Shown here piece by piece: positions 8,089 to 17,081 of a DNA stretch of 64,000 nt. The first letter of the stretch is position 1; each line of letters opens with the position of its first letter. The position numbers and the translations under genes are program-made. This stretch comes from Oceanobacillus jeddahensis (GTDB lineage Bacteria > Bacillota > Bacilli > Bacillales > Amphibacillaceae), in NCBI RefSeq assembly GCF_000750635.1, contig NZ_CCDM010000005.1, positions 248,001 to 312,000 of the forward strand, read 5' to 3'. Under the pieces are notes generated by a model, which was given only the letters and a program-made list of their open reading frames with translations, made no database searches and was not told where the DNA came from.

Positions 8089-9213
8089 GGCTTACCAATT
8101 CAGATTGTATCCTAATGAAGAACAAAAAAATTTCATCTCTAAAACCATTGGTTGTTCCCGGTTCGTGTATAATCATTTTTTAGCACTGTGGAACGAAACA
8201 TATTCTAAGACTGGAAAAGGGTTAACCTATCATGCTTGTTCAGCTATGCTGCCGCAAATGAAACAGACGGAAGAAACCATTTGGTTGAAAGAAGTTGACA
8301 GCATTGCCCTTCAATCATCCGTCAGGCATCTGGCTGATTCATTTTCCCGTTTTTTCAAAAAACAAAATAATAAACCGCAATTCAAAAGCAAAAAGAATCC
8401 AGTGCAAAGTTATACCACTAAAAATGTCAATAACAGTATCGCTATCCTGGGTAATCGGATGAAATTACCGAAGCTTGGATGTGTTAAATTTGCCAAAAGT
8501 CAAGAACCCAAAGGGCGAATACTACATGCAACGATTCGAAAAAAGGAAGCGGGAAATTCTTTGTTTCGCTTCTTTGTGAAGAAGAAATGCATCAACTTCC
8601 TAAAACAAATACTGCCATTGGGGTTGATCTGGGCATTACAGACTTTGCGATTCTTTCTGACGGACAAAAGTTTGATAATCATCGATTCACATCAAAAATG
8701 GAAAAGCAATTAAAACGGGAGCAACGTAAGCTGTCAAGGCGTGCTTTGTTAGCTAAACAGAAGGGCATCGACCTATTTGATGCAAAAAATTATCAAAAAC
8801 AAAAACGTAAAGTAGCGAGATTACATGAAAAAGTAATGAACCAACGTAACGACTTTTTGAATAAGTTAAGTACAGAAATTATCAAAAACCACGATATGAT
8901 CTGTATAGAGGATTTAAACACAAAAGGGATGTTACGCAATCAAAAACTGGCAAAAAGTATAACTGACGTATCTTGGTCAAGTTTTGTTACGAAATTGGAG
9001 TACAAAGCAGAATGGTACGGACGAGAAATCATGAAGATAAGCAGATGGTTCCCGTCCAGTCAACTTTGTTCGGAGTGCGGACATCAAGATGGCAAAAAAT
9101 CATTGGATATCCGACATTGGACATGTCCTAATTGTCATACACACCATGACAGAGATGTAAACGCTAGCAAAAATATTTTAGCGGAGGGATTACGAATAAA
9201 ATCCCTCGTGTAA
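8075..9213 (+). CDS. tnpB: TnpB RNA-guided nuclease, read across a -1 frameshift
   Basis: Two overlapping frames together encode a complete TnpB of about 379 residues. The first (from TTG 8075 after GGGGG) gives IQHKAYQFRLYPNEEQKNF and the helical and beta domains. The second gives the RuvC-like parts: GVDLGITDFAI (Asp), CIEDLNTKG (Glu), a zinc finger CSECG...CPNCH and HDRDVNASKNI (Asp). Homology switches frame at an A-AAA-AAG heptamer (8539-8545): a -1 slip gives IRKKGSGKFFVSLL. It is either an indel in the A run or programmed frameshifting. Without a shift the first frame ends at 8713 as an inactive 212-residue protein. Confidence 0.85.
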
Positions 9214-9342
9214 AAATAACAAGAACCGCAGGAACTGCGGAGATAGCTTGGTAAATAAGAGAAACCGCTGTGAGTAAAGAAATATACTTGCAAGTAAACT
9301 CTATTCCCAAGAATCTCGTGACTTCAGTCATGAGAGGTTCAA
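9195..9342 (+). ncRNA. Candidate omega-RNA scaffold of TnpB (IS right end)
   Basis: TnpB guide RNAs arise from the 3' end of tnpB and the IS right end, with the guide read from flanking DNA. This stretch has the expected place and structure: a hairpin CCGCAG-GAA-CTGCGG shortly after the tnpB stop and the right-end hairpin at 9315-9334, ending at TCAA. The guide would then start TGGCCAACTCTTGGG, i.e. pdxH. The call rests on position and family knowledge; the 5' limit is a guess. Confidence 0.5.
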
Positions 9343-9687
9343 TGGCCAACTCTTGGGAAGCAAATTCGTATAAGAGGAAAGGCAGAGAAGATGGATTCAA
9401 AAAGCAATGCAGATGATTTTCTTAAACGGGGAGCTGTGGCAAGAGCAATTGCTTTACTTGGAAAACAAAGTCAAATTCTTGAAAAGCAAGAGCATTTGGA
9501 TACAGCTTTAAGAGATAAAGTCAATGAGTTGGAGAAGAACCCAAGCCTGATTTCAACTACTTGGACACAGTACCAATTGAATGCCGGAGAAGTAGAATTT
9601 TGGCAGGCTGCAGATAACAGAAAGCATGCCAGATTAAAATATCAACTAAATAATGGAGTATGGGATAAGTCTTTATTATGGCCATAA
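9343..9687 (+). pseudogene. pdxH: Pyridoxamine 5'-phosphate oxidase-like gene, 3' fragment
   Basis: Encodes the C-terminal 114 residues from WPTLGKQIRIRGKAEKM to ARLKYQLNNGVWDKSLLWP. GKQIRIRG and EVEFWQAADNRKHARLKY match the conserved PdxH dimer and PLP/FMN-site segments. The frame is open from the IS right end. The ATG at 9391 is internal, so this half is unlikely to be made alone. It fits seamlessly to the 5' fragment ending at 7490, which argues for a recent insertion, since no other inactivating change is visible. Confidence 0.85.
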
Positions 9688-9694
9688 TCTATTT

Positions 9695-9730
9695 AAAAAT
9701 GCTGAATGATACCTGTCATTCAGCATTTTT
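9695..9730 (+). terminator. Rho-independent terminator after pdxH
   Basis: AAAAATGCTGAATGA pairs with TCATTCAGCATTTTT around ACCTG, giving a 15-bp stem ending in a T run. The core GCTGAATGA-type hairpin resembles those at 12215 and 13625. Confidence 0.85.
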
Positions 9731-9881
9731 GTAAGAAAAGAAATAGAGAAGAAAATACAGGAAGCAAAGCTTTTCCTGACTGCATTTTCACTTAGCATGA
9801 AATTCAGTCAGTTTACAGTGTGGAAAAATTTGATTATAGTAAGAAAGAAATAATCTTTTCAGTATAGTGAGGAGTCTTTAT

Positions 9882-10157
9882 ATGAAAAGAAATGTGTGGA
9901 CGGATAAACGTTACAAGGCTGCCAATCGGGAAGCTTGGCTTGGTATAGGGCTCGTTATTTTTAATTTTATCTGGTGGTTTGGTTTCGCTTATGGACTTGG
10001 AAGCAAATCCCCGGAATCTTATCATTACATATTTGGCTTTCCTGCATGGTTTTTCTTTAGCTGCATTCTGGGATTTATTGTAATGATGGTATTAACCATA
10101 TTTGTTGTGAAATTCTTTTTTAAAGATATTTCTTTAGAGGCGGAAGAGGAAGAATAA
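9882..10157 (+). CDS. YhdT family small membrane protein (PanF partner)
   Basis: A 91-residue protein with two hydrophobic segments (about residues 17-37 and 52-78) and the YhdT-type start DKRYKAANREAWLGIGL. YhdT-family genes regularly precede panF. Here panF follows 39 bases downstream, so it is probably a small accessory subunit of the symporter. The ATG at 9882 follows GAGGAG; an upstream GTG overlaps that site and is rejected. The C-terminal tail is acidic. Confidence 0.8.
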   Translation: MKRNVWTDKRYKAANREAWLGIGLVIFNFIWWFGFAYGLGSKSPESYHYIFGFPAWFFFSCILGFIVMMVLTIFVVKFFFKDISLEAEEEE

Positions 10158-10196
10158 ACAGAAAAATTCTCATCTTACTATCAGAGGAGCTTAACC

Positions 10197-11630
10197 ATGA
10201 ATTGGGAAGCAGTTTTACCACTATTTATATTTATTGCAATTGTATTTATGATTGGGATCTGGACAGGGAAATTTGTCAGCCGCTCTGATTCCTTTTTACA
10301 AGAATATTTTTTGGGCGGCAGAAGTCTTGGCGGCTTTATTTTAGCGATGACCCTTGTCACGACTTATGGGAGTGCGAGCAGTTTTTTAAGCGGTCCGGGA
10401 ACAGCCTATAATGAGGGACTTGGCTGGGTGTTGTTATCTATGACACAGCTTGCTACAGGTTATTTTGTATTGATGGTGCTTGGGAAACGTTTTGCAATTG
10501 TAACAAGAAAATATAAGGCAGTTACGATTGTTGATTTTTTAAAGGAAAGATACCAATCCAAATGGGTTGTGATTCTTTCAGCAGCCAGCATTTTGATTTT
10601 TCTGTTCTCAGCGATGTCGGCACAATGGATCGGCGGAGCACGCCTGGTTCAATCTTTGACCGGTATATCCTATTTTACAGCTTTATGTATTTTTTCGCTG
10701 GCTGTCTTAGTATATGTTGTCGTTGGAGGATTCCGGGCGGTAGCTATTACAGATGGAATTCAAGGTGTGATCATGTTTTTGGGGACACTTATTTTGCTTG
10801 TCGCTGTCATCATTGCAGGAGGAGGCGTCTCCCAGATTATGGATGATTTGACTGCAGAAAATCCGAATTTAATTACACCATTCGGTGCAGACGGGAATTT
10901 AACACCTGCGTATGTTTCTTCCTTCTGGGTGTTAGTAGGTGTCGGAGTTGTTGCCTTACCACAGATTGCTGTTCGTGCTATGTCCTATAAAAATGCAAAG
11001 GCATTGCATCGGGGAATCATTATCAGTACGTTTGTTGTCGGTTTTATTATGTTGAATATGCATTTAATTGGGGTGTTTGGAAGGGCGGTTCTTCCTGGCA
11101 TTGAAATTGGAGATACGGTGATGCCGGAATTAGCGCAGGCTGTATTACCCGGATGGGTTGCAGGGATTGTTTTAGCTGCTCCGATGGCAGCGATTATGAC
11201 GACAGTTAACTCGCTGCTTTTAATGGTCAGTTCAACGATTGTTAAGGATGTCTATCTAAATTATGTGCGCCCAGATGCGAATGATAAAACGATTCGCAAA
11301 TGGAGTATGGGAGCAACTGCAATTATAGGAATTATTGTTATTTTCATGTCGCTGCAGCCGCCGGATTTGATTATCTGGCTGAATTTATTCTCCATGGGCG
11401 GTTTGGAAGCTGCTTTTATCTGGCCGATCATCCTTGGACTTTATTGGAAGGGAGGGAACAAGCACGGAGCGATCGCTTCTATGCTCACGGGTGTTAGCAG
11501 TTATATTATTTTTGAGACATATTATCCACAGCCGTTTGGGATGCATTCTGTTGTGACTTCCATGCTTCTGGCTTTAGCTGCCTATGTTTCAGGGAGTTTA
11601 TTACTGAAAAAAGAGGAAATACCAAGCTGA
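10197..11630 (+). CDS. panF: Sodium/pantothenate symporter PanF
   Basis: A 477-residue sodium:solute symporter (SSS family) with about 13 membrane segments. EYFLGGRSLGGFILAMTLV and TTYGSASSFLSGPGTAYNEG near the N-terminus are typical of PanF and part of the sodium site region. VVVGGFRAVAITDGIQG lies mid-protein. The predicted role is Na+-driven uptake of pantothenate for coenzyme A synthesis. The YhdT neighbour supports this assignment over other SSS carriers. GAGGAG precedes the ATG. Confidence 0.85.
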   Translation: MNWEAVLPLFIFIAIVFMIGIWTGKFVSRSDSFLQEYFLGGRSLGGFILAMTLVTTYGSASSFLSGPGTAYNEGLGWVLLSMTQLATGYFVLMVLGKRFAIVTRKYKAVTIVDFLKERYQSKWVVILSAASILIFLFSAMSAQWIGGARLVQSLTGISYFTALCIFSLAVLVYVVVGGFRAVAITDGIQGVIMFLGTLILLVAVIIAGGGVSQIMDDLTAENPNLITPFGADGNLTPAYVSSFWVLVGVGVVALPQIAVRAMSYKNAKALHRGIIISTFVVGFIMLNMHLIGVFGRAVLPGIEIGDTVMPELAQAVLPGWVAGIVLAAPMAAIMTTVNSLLLMVSSTIVKDVYLNYVRPDANDKTIRKWSMGATAIIGIIVIFMSLQPPDLIIWLNLFSMGGLEAAFIWPIILGLYWKGGNKHGAIASMLTGVSSYIIFETYYPQPFGMHSVVTSMLLALAAYVSGSLLLKKEEIPS

Positions 11631-11739
11631 AATCGTATGAATGCAGCCTAAATTTGATTTATACTTAAAGAGAGAGCTTTTCTCCTTATTCTAAAATAAG
11701 AAGAAAGACTTTAACAGATTGTGACGGAGGTGATTTATT

Positions 11740-12204
11740 GTGAAAAAGCAGCGGCATGATGCATTGAAGCCATTATCACATCACCATCATCATGCATTGG
11801 TACAAGCCATGGAATTAAAACGGGCTGGTACAGAAAACACAGATAAATCATTAGGAGAATCGATCAGAGGTCTTATTGATTATTGGGAAAAAGATGCGAT
11901 CCCTCATTTTCGGGATGAAGAAGAAGTTCTGCTGCCGCTATACGAGGTATATGCTGAACAAATAGAAACCGAATTAATCAAAGAAATGCTGTATCAGCAT
12001 ATACAAATTCGCAGCCTTGTCTATGCAATACGGAAAAACAGGGAAGACCCATATGAAAAGATGCACCGTCTTGGTGAGCTTTTGGAGAGCAATGTCCGGT
12101 TTGAAGAGAGAGAAATCTTTCCATTGATTGAAGAAACGGTTCCGGATAAGTATTTACATCAAGTGTATGGAAAATTTCATCGTGATTCCTATAGCGGTTT
12201 TTGA
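11740..12204 (+). CDS. Hemerythrin-like (HHE) domain protein
   Basis: A 154-residue four-helix HHE domain. Candidate metal ligands: His in the LSHHHHHAL cluster (residues 13-17), HFRDEEEVLLP (HxxxEE), a mid-protein YQHIQIRSL, and FEEREIFPLIE. These proteins bind a diiron centre and may sense or handle oxygen or NO. The run of five histidines near the N-terminus is unusual but natural here. GTG start with GGAGGTGA 7 bases upstream. Followed by a terminator. Confidence 0.82.
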   Translation: MKKQRHDALKPLSHHHHHALVQAMELKRAGTENTDKSLGESIRGLIDYWEKDAIPHFRDEEEVLLPLYEVYAEQIETELIKEMLYQHIQIRSLVYAIRKNREDPYEKMHRLGELLESNVRFEEREIFPLIEETVPDKYLHQVYGKFHRDSYSGF

Positions 12205-12214
12205 TTTAGATGGA

Positions 12215-12256
12215 AAAATGCTGATTGCGGGATAAGCTTCCTTCAATCAGCATTTT
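12215..12256 (+). terminator. Rho-independent terminator after the HHE gene
   Basis: AAAATGCTGATTG and CAATCAGCATTTT form a 13-bp stem with a 16-base loop, directly after the stop codon and ending in a T run. Confidence 0.85.
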
Positions 12257-12440
12257 CTATTTAAAAGGGTAAAGAGGGTGAGATTTTTCGGTTATAGAAA
12301 GCGGGACATAAAAATTTTATCTTAAACATAAAGTAACCGGTAAACAAATGAATGAGGAATGACCTGGAAAATGTTTAATAAGATGAGAGACGGTGAATAA
12401 AGTACTAAAGTCACTATAAGAAATAAGGAGAGAGGATTTT

Positions 12441-12776
12441 ATGGAATATTTAGAGAGGGAAAATTTAGCAAGAATATCAACATGGGGAAAAGTTGTAGGT
12501 GTAACATCCATTATCATGGGAGCACTATCTATTATTTTTAGTTTAGTTGTTGATCTGACGAGTTTGATTTCAGGAATCATTTCCATTATAACTGGTTATC
12601 TCTTTTATCAAACAGGTGTGGAAGCTTCCAATATTATATCTTCGGATAATTTTGCGGCAGGTAATGTAAATGAGCTATTAAGTAAATATGGTAAATTAGT
12701 ATTAATCATGGGTATTTTAACAATTATTTCATTGGTATTGCTTATTCCGATGCTTATTATTTTAATAAGTATGTGA
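12441..12776 (+). CDS. Small membrane protein, DUF5362-like
   Basis: A 111-residue protein with three or four hydrophobic segments (about 15-37, 39-57 and 85-110). The pattern of a short charged N-terminus, a GxxxGxxS/G membrane hairpin and a loop with alternating polar residues resembles DUF5362 proteins, but I am not certain of the family. It follows GGAGAGAGG and is closed by a terminator at 12818. Function unknown. Confidence 0.65.
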   Translation: MEYLERENLARISTWGKVVGVTSIIMGALSIIFSLVVDLTSLISGIISIITGYLFYQTGVEASNIISSDNFAAGNVNELLSKYGKLVLIMGILTIISLVLLIPMLIILISM

Positions 12777-12817
12777 TTGTAAAAAAGATACAGAGCTTGA
12801 TTGACTCAATTAAATAT

Positions 12818-12858
12818 AATACGGATGGAAGAATAATGCTGCTCCATCCGTATTTTTT
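12818..12858 (+). terminator. Rho-independent terminator
   Basis: AATACGGATGGA (12818-12829) pairs with TCCATCCGTATT (12843-12854), followed by TTTTAT. It ends the small membrane protein gene. Confidence 0.87.
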
Positions 12859-13023
12859 ATTCACAGATTTCGTCAGCAATATTATTTCTGAATATTTTAT
12901 CGATGTCATTTAGTAATGGCTATGTAATAATATTCAGATTTTTTAGTTTGTATAGTACATAAATGGATAGTATATTTAAAAGTAAAGGTGAACCGATTTT
13001 GAGTAAGAGCTTGGGGGGATTAA

Positions 13024-13491
13024 ATGAAAAAGGGTATTTTTCTGATTATTACCATAGTATTATTTTCAATAATGGTGCTTATATTTTTTAAGGTACCTGT
13101 TGATCAGGCAGATGAAAATGAAGAGGACAGCATTGACATCATTGATGATGAGGAAAGTACATTACAAGGATATTATTTCAATGGCTATATTGATATGCGG
13201 AAGCCATTTGAAAGTTTTGATGAAGTAACAACGTATATGTATTATATGAATAATTATTTAAAGGAATATTTGAATCAAACTGTACTAACTGACGACAAAA
13301 AGGAAGATGAAGATTATGTCCATTATTTTAATCAATTAGAAGATTCAATATATCCGATTTCTTTTCAAAATAAATATGATCTGAATAATGGTGATTATGT
13401 GAAGGTGACCTATAAAGGAGGAATCAAAGAATCCTACCCGGCGCAAATTGGAGAAATAATCGATGTTGAAGTGATGGATTTGAAAGATTAA
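13024..13491 (+). CDS. Membrane-anchored or secreted protein, unknown
   Basis: A 155-residue protein with an N-terminal hydrophobic segment (residues 5-23) followed directly by an acidic stretch. There is no lipobox and no clear cleavage site, so it is probably a signal anchor. The C-terminal part NNGDYVKVTYKGG, KESYPAQIGEIIDVEV resembles the small beta-barrel end of DUF3221-type exported proteins, a weak match. GGGGG lies upstream of the ATG. Function unknown. Confidence 0.65.
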   Translation: MKKGIFLIITIVLFSIMVLIFFKVPVDQADENEEDSIDIIDDEESTLQGYYFNGYIDMRKPFESFDEVTTYMYYMNNYLKEYLNQTVLTDDKKEDEDYVHYFNQLEDSIYPISFQNKYDLNNGDYVKVTYKGGIKESYPAQIGEIIDVEVMDLKD

Positions 13492-13624
13492 CTTTTTAAG
13501 ACAATAAAGATAAGCAACGTATGAGAATTGCTTCTGCTTTATTAAGGGGTGCAGAGAAGTGGGTGAAAAAAGAAGAAGTTCCACTTATAAGGTGCTATAT
13601 TAAGCCTAATCCGCTTTGAAATGG

Positions 13625-13667
13625 AAAAAATGCTGATTGACGGATAGACCATCAATCAGCACTTTTT
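13625..13667. terminator. Bidirectional terminator between convergent genes
   Basis: AAAAATGCTGATTGA and TCAATCAGCACTTTTT form a stem flanked by A and T runs. It lies between the plus-strand gene ending at 13491 and the minus-strand ligase ending at 13667, and can serve both. Confidence 0.82.
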
Positions 13668-15640
13668 CATATTCTCTTGGCTAACTCGATAAAATAATCC
13701 AGGCTTTCCGGGTTGATCAAAGACCCTTTATTCATAACAGTAGTTGGATCCTGTCCCATTAAAATCTTTTTAACAGGAATTTCTACTTTCTTTCCATTTA
13801 AGGTTTGCGGAAGTTCTCTTACTTCATAAATATGGGTAGGGACATGTCTTGGTGAGCAGTGTGTACGTAGCTGCTGTTTAATTTCTTGCTCAATGGTATC
13901 CGTTAATTTTTCTTCATCTTTCAGTACAACAAATAAAGCTGTTATAGAGTCTCCATTTTCTCTTGGTAAATCTACAATTAAGCTATCTTTAACAGCTGTA
14001 ACCTCATCCGTCACACGATAAATTTCACTCGTTCCAATTCGGACCCCACCGCGGTTAATTGTAGCATCAGACCTTCCATAAATAACAGTCGTATTTCTTT
14101 TTGTTAATTTTATATAATCGCCATGACACCAGACACCAGGGAAGGTATCAAAATAGCTGTGATACATCCTCAATCCAGATTCATCATTCCAGAAATAAAT
14201 AGGCATACTTGGAAATGGAGCTGTTAACACAAGCTCGCCAATTTCATCTATGATAGAATTTCCATCTTCATCAAAACTTTCTATTTTTGCGCCTAATCCT
14301 GCACATTGAATTTCGCCGGCATAAACAGGCTGCGTCGGAGATCCAAGTAAAAAGGCAGTGCATACGTCCGTACCTCCACTGACAGAAGAGACCCAGATAT
14401 CATTTTTAAGATGTGAATAACACCAGGCAAACCCTTCTGGAGAAAGGGGAGAACCTGTGGAACTGATATTTTTTAAATAAGATAAATCAAAATCGTTTTT
14501 CGGTGATATATTTTCGTTCATACAAGTTGTAATAAAGCTGGCACTTGTTCCAAATACATTCATTTTTGTCTGCTCGGCAAGTCGCCATAAAACTTGTTTG
14601 TCTGGATAAGCTGGACTGCCATCATAAAGAATAATAGAAGACCCTGTCAGTAATCCGCCGACAAGAAAATTCCACATCATCCAGCCTGTAGTAGTAAACC
14701 AGAAAAATCGTGAGCCTCGCCCTAAATCCAAATGTAGATGAATTGCTTTCAAATGTTCCAGTAAAATGCCGCCCTGACTATGTACAATTGGTTTCGGTTT
14801 ACCTGTGGTCCCAGAGGAATATAATATCCAAAGAGGGTCATTAAAGGCGACAGGTGTATAGGACATTTCTAACTTTTCATGATGGGCAGTTGCCTCGTGC
14901 CAGGATATTGGCTGTACACAATCGCTGAAATCCGCTTGTTTATTTAGATAAGGGATCGCTATTGTTGTTTTTAAAGATGGAAGAGCAGCCTGCAACGCTT
15001 TGACCACATCTAATCGATTATGCTTTTTTCCATTATAAGAATAGCCATCAATGGTAATCATTGCTTTTGGCTCAATTTGCTGGAAACGCTCCATCACACT
15101 TTGTGTTCCAAAATCAGGAGAAGCACTGGACCAAATCGCTCCTAAACTTGCTGTTGCAAGGAAGGCTACGACAGTTTCATAGATATTAGGTGCATAACAT
15201 GCCACTCTATCTCCTTTTTGTATACCTTGGTTCTCTAACGTTTTTTGAAGGGCAGCCGTATCTTGATACAGCTTTTCCCAAGTAACTTCCTGCTGCTCCC
15301 GGTTTTCTGATGTATGAATAATGGCTGGAGTACTCAATGACTTATTTCGAAATACATGTTCTGTGTAATTAATGGCCGCTTCCGGGAACCATTTTGTTCC
15401 AATAATTTGGTTGCCTGAACGAACATTTTGATAAGGCTGGTGCGATTGGACGTTAAAATATTCCCAGATAGATTCCCAGAATGTATCAAGATCTTCCACG
15501 GACCATTTCCATAACGTATGATAATCATTTGTCTGGATTTGTTTATATTCTTGTAACCAAGTGCGGTAAGAAGTAATATGTGAATTTTCTATTTGTGCCT
15601 CACTTGGTTCAAAAAGTAAGGTACCTTCTTGTATTCCCAT
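13667..15640 (-). CDS. Acetoacetyl-CoA synthetase (acetoacetate-CoA ligase)
   Basis: A 657-residue ANL-superfamily ligase. The N-terminus (GTLLFEPSEAQIENSHI, FWESIWEYFNV, WFPEAAINYTEH) matches acetoacetyl-CoA rather than acetyl-CoA synthetases. The P-loop-like motif is LYSSGTTGKPKPIVHSQGG; YGRSDATINRGGVRIGTSEI and NGKKVEIPVKKI with the catalytic Lys follow. It activates acetoacetate with ATP and CoA, feeding storage-polymer or ketone-body breakdown. The ATG at 15640 follows AAGGGAGA at 8 bases; the TTG two codons upstream is too close to it. A cre-like site precedes the gene. Confidence 0.9.
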   Translation of the reverse strand: MGIQEGTLLFEPSEAQIENSHITSYRTWLQEYKQIQTNDYHTLWKWSVEDLDTFWESIWEYFNVQSHQPYQNVRSGNQIIGTKWFPEAAINYTEHVFRNKSLSTPAIIHTSENREQQEVTWEKLYQDTAALQKTLENQGIQKGDRVACYAPNIYETVVAFLATASLGAIWSSASPDFGTQSVMERFQQIEPKAMITIDGYSYNGKKHNRLDVVKALQAALPSLKTTIAIPYLNKQADFSDCVQPISWHEATAHHEKLEMSYTPVAFNDPLWILYSSGTTGKPKPIVHSQGGILLEHLKAIHLHLDLGRGSRFFWFTTTGWMMWNFLVGGLLTGSSIILYDGSPAYPDKQVLWRLAEQTKMNVFGTSASFITTCMNENISPKNDFDLSYLKNISSTGSPLSPEGFAWCYSHLKNDIWVSSVSGGTDVCTAFLLGSPTQPVYAGEIQCAGLGAKIESFDEDGNSIIDEIGELVLTAPFPSMPIYFWNDESGLRMYHSYFDTFPGVWCHGDYIKLTKRNTTVIYGRSDATINRGGVRIGTSEIYRVTDEVTAVKDSLIVDLPRENGDSITALFVVLKDEEKLTDTIEQEIKQQLRTHCSPRHVPTHIYEVRELPQTLNGKKVEIPVKKILMGQDPTTVMNKGSLINPESLDYFIELAKRI

Positions 15641-15680
15641 TTGCAAAATCTCCCTTCACTCTTTCAATACTACCATTATA

Positions 15681-15694
15681 AGAAAACGCTTTCC
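15681..15694 (-). promoter_or_regulatory. Candidate cre (CcpA) site before the acetoacetyl-CoA synthetase gene
   Basis: On the minus strand GGAAAGCGTTTTCT differs from the cre consensus TGWNANCGNTNWCA only at its two end bases. It lies 41-54 bases upstream of the start, where CcpA repression would act, in keeping with catabolite control of short-chain acid use. Confidence 0.5.
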
Positions 15695-15865
15695 AAACGT
15701 AAAGGTCATGGAATGGAAAACATGTGGGATTGGGAGTAGGATTCTATCTAAATGAAAAGCATTGCGATTATTTGTTTCGTCAAAATATATATTCATTATA
15801 TGCATGGTTGAGGTAAACTATTTTTAAATTCTGTCTTCATTTTTTTCTTATACTTTACTGTCAAT

Positions 15866-15905
15866 AAAAAAGCTAAATCAAGAACGTCCGCTCTTGATTT
15901 AGCTT
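15866..15905 (-). terminator. Terminator after cvfC
   Basis: On the minus strand AAGCTAAATCAAGA and TCTTGATTTAGCTT form a 14-bp stem followed by TTTTATTG, directly after the cvfC stop codon. Confidence 0.88.
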
Positions 15906-15908
15906 ATA

Positions 15909-17069
15909 TCAACCAGAAGAAGAATCTGATTTTGCAGCTTGTGTCATTTGATGCCAAACAGATCCTTTTGCCTGTTCACCACCTTGAATACGCTCTAAGG
16001 CTAATTTTATTTGCATGCGTACTTCAAATTCCGGCTCCACTTGGGATGCTTCTTCAAGGGCTGGAATAGCAGAATTATCCCCAACCTCATATAAATACAT
16101 TGCCCCACGCCAACGGACAATCCGACTCTTATCCTTTAACGTTTCTATCATGTTTGGAATAGCTTCTGTAAAACCTAAGTCAGAGATACAATCTCCAGCA
16201 GTTCTTCGGACGTTGACGGCTTTGTCAGCTAAAGCTTCATATAATAATGGCAGAGCGGCTTTGTCCTCCAGCATCCCTAAATAAGCAGTGGCTAATCGCC
16301 GAATAGACGCTTTTTCATCGTGAATAGCTTTTTCTAACAGGGTAAGATCATCCAGCGTCGGGTCTAGACGGTCCAGTGCAGCATAACGTTCACGCCAATC
16401 AGGATTATTTAATTTTTCAATAGGGACATGTTGATAATAATTTGTTATATTATCTGTGTCCTCATCTTGTTGAAAAGCTGATTTCACGATCGTATCTAAT
16501 CTGCCCTGATCATAGCTTGCCTTTAGCTCTTCCACCACATCATGCCCAATTTCATCCATATGACCGTAGCGGGGATGCTGTTCTTCCCATTTTCGATCCA
16601 TAATGACATTTTCAGAAGCAGGAGAGACCTTCATTACCGCATTGGAAAAACGCTCTGGCAGTCCGAAGCGTTCCTCCTTGTCCCCTTCTGTCAGCTTTAC
16701 TTGCATTGGTATTTCTAAAAACATTTGAATATAAACATGAACTTCCCCAAATGATTCAGAAGGAGCTTCGCCTGTATGAGACAACTCATCTGTCTGATTA
16801 AAAGCCTCATCTGTTCCTAATACATTACGGACTTGAGGCAGAAGTTCCTCCCAAGGTGTTTTTGGATGCCGTGCCAAAGCAATAAAGTCAATAACACGAT
16901 AGATATTTTTAACCCCTTCCAATGTGAAAAGCTGTTGCACATATTTCGGTGCCTGGGTTAAATCATCTTTGTCACTATAGTTATAGGTTTCGTTAGGGGG
17001 TAAAGCCTCATTCACGTTGATTTTCATTGAGTGTGGACTTGGTGTTGGTTCTATAGAAACAATTTTCAT
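15909..17069 (-). CDS. cvfC: Conserved virulence factor C family protein (YpgR-like)
   Basis: A 386-residue protein with two parts. The N-terminal domain (MKIVSIEPTPSPHSMKINV) is of the NifU-N/Scaffold type. The C-terminal half carries HEAT-like repeats (DWRERYAALDRLD, KASIRRLATAYLGML, VNVRRTAGDCISDLG, SRIVRWRGAMYLYEVGD). This is the architecture of S. aureus CvfC and B. subtilis YpgR; the molecular role is not settled. The second ATG (17069) is chosen because GGGAG is 7 bases upstream of it and only one base from the first. It follows the DJ-1 gene within about 15 bases, probably in one operon. Confidence 0.8.
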   Translation of the reverse strand: MKIVSIEPTPSPHSMKINVNEALPPNETYNYSDKDDLTQAPKYVQQLFTLEGVKNIYRVIDFIALARHPKTPWEELLPQVRNVLGTDEAFNQTDELSHTGEAPSESFGEVHVYIQMFLEIPMQVKLTEGDKEERFGLPERFSNAVMKVSPASENVIMDRKWEEQHPRYGHMDEIGHDVVEELKASYDQGRLDTIVKSAFQQDEDTDNITNYYQHVPIEKLNNPDWRERYAALDRLDPTLDDLTLLEKAIHDEKASIRRLATAYLGMLEDKAALPLLYEALADKAVNVRRTAGDCISDLGFTEAIPNMIETLKDKSRIVRWRGAMYLYEVGDNSAIPALEEASQVEPEFEVRMQIKLALERIQGGEQAKGSVWHQMTQAAKSDSSSG

Positions 17070-17081
17070 TTTCATGCTCCC

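Larger units (their letters stand above)
7491..9342 (+). mobile_element. IS200/IS605-family insertion sequence (tnpA plus tnpB)
   Basis: A 1,852-bp element bounded by the two halves of pdxH. The left end has a subterminal hairpin CGCGAC-TTTA-GTCGTG (7509-7524). The right end has CTCGTGAC-TTCA-GTCATGAG (9315-9334) and finishes GGTTCAA; TCAA matches the right cleavage tetranucleotide known from IS608. There are no terminal inverted repeats and no target duplication, as expected for single-strand transposition. Left flank is TTTTAT, the likely target and TAM. Because TG follows both junctions, the boundary could shift by two bases. Confidence 0.9.

Noticed and set aside
7491-9342. Composite transposon or prophage fragment
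   Set aside because: Only tnpA and tnpB with IS605-type subterminal hairpins are present; the flanks are both pdxH.
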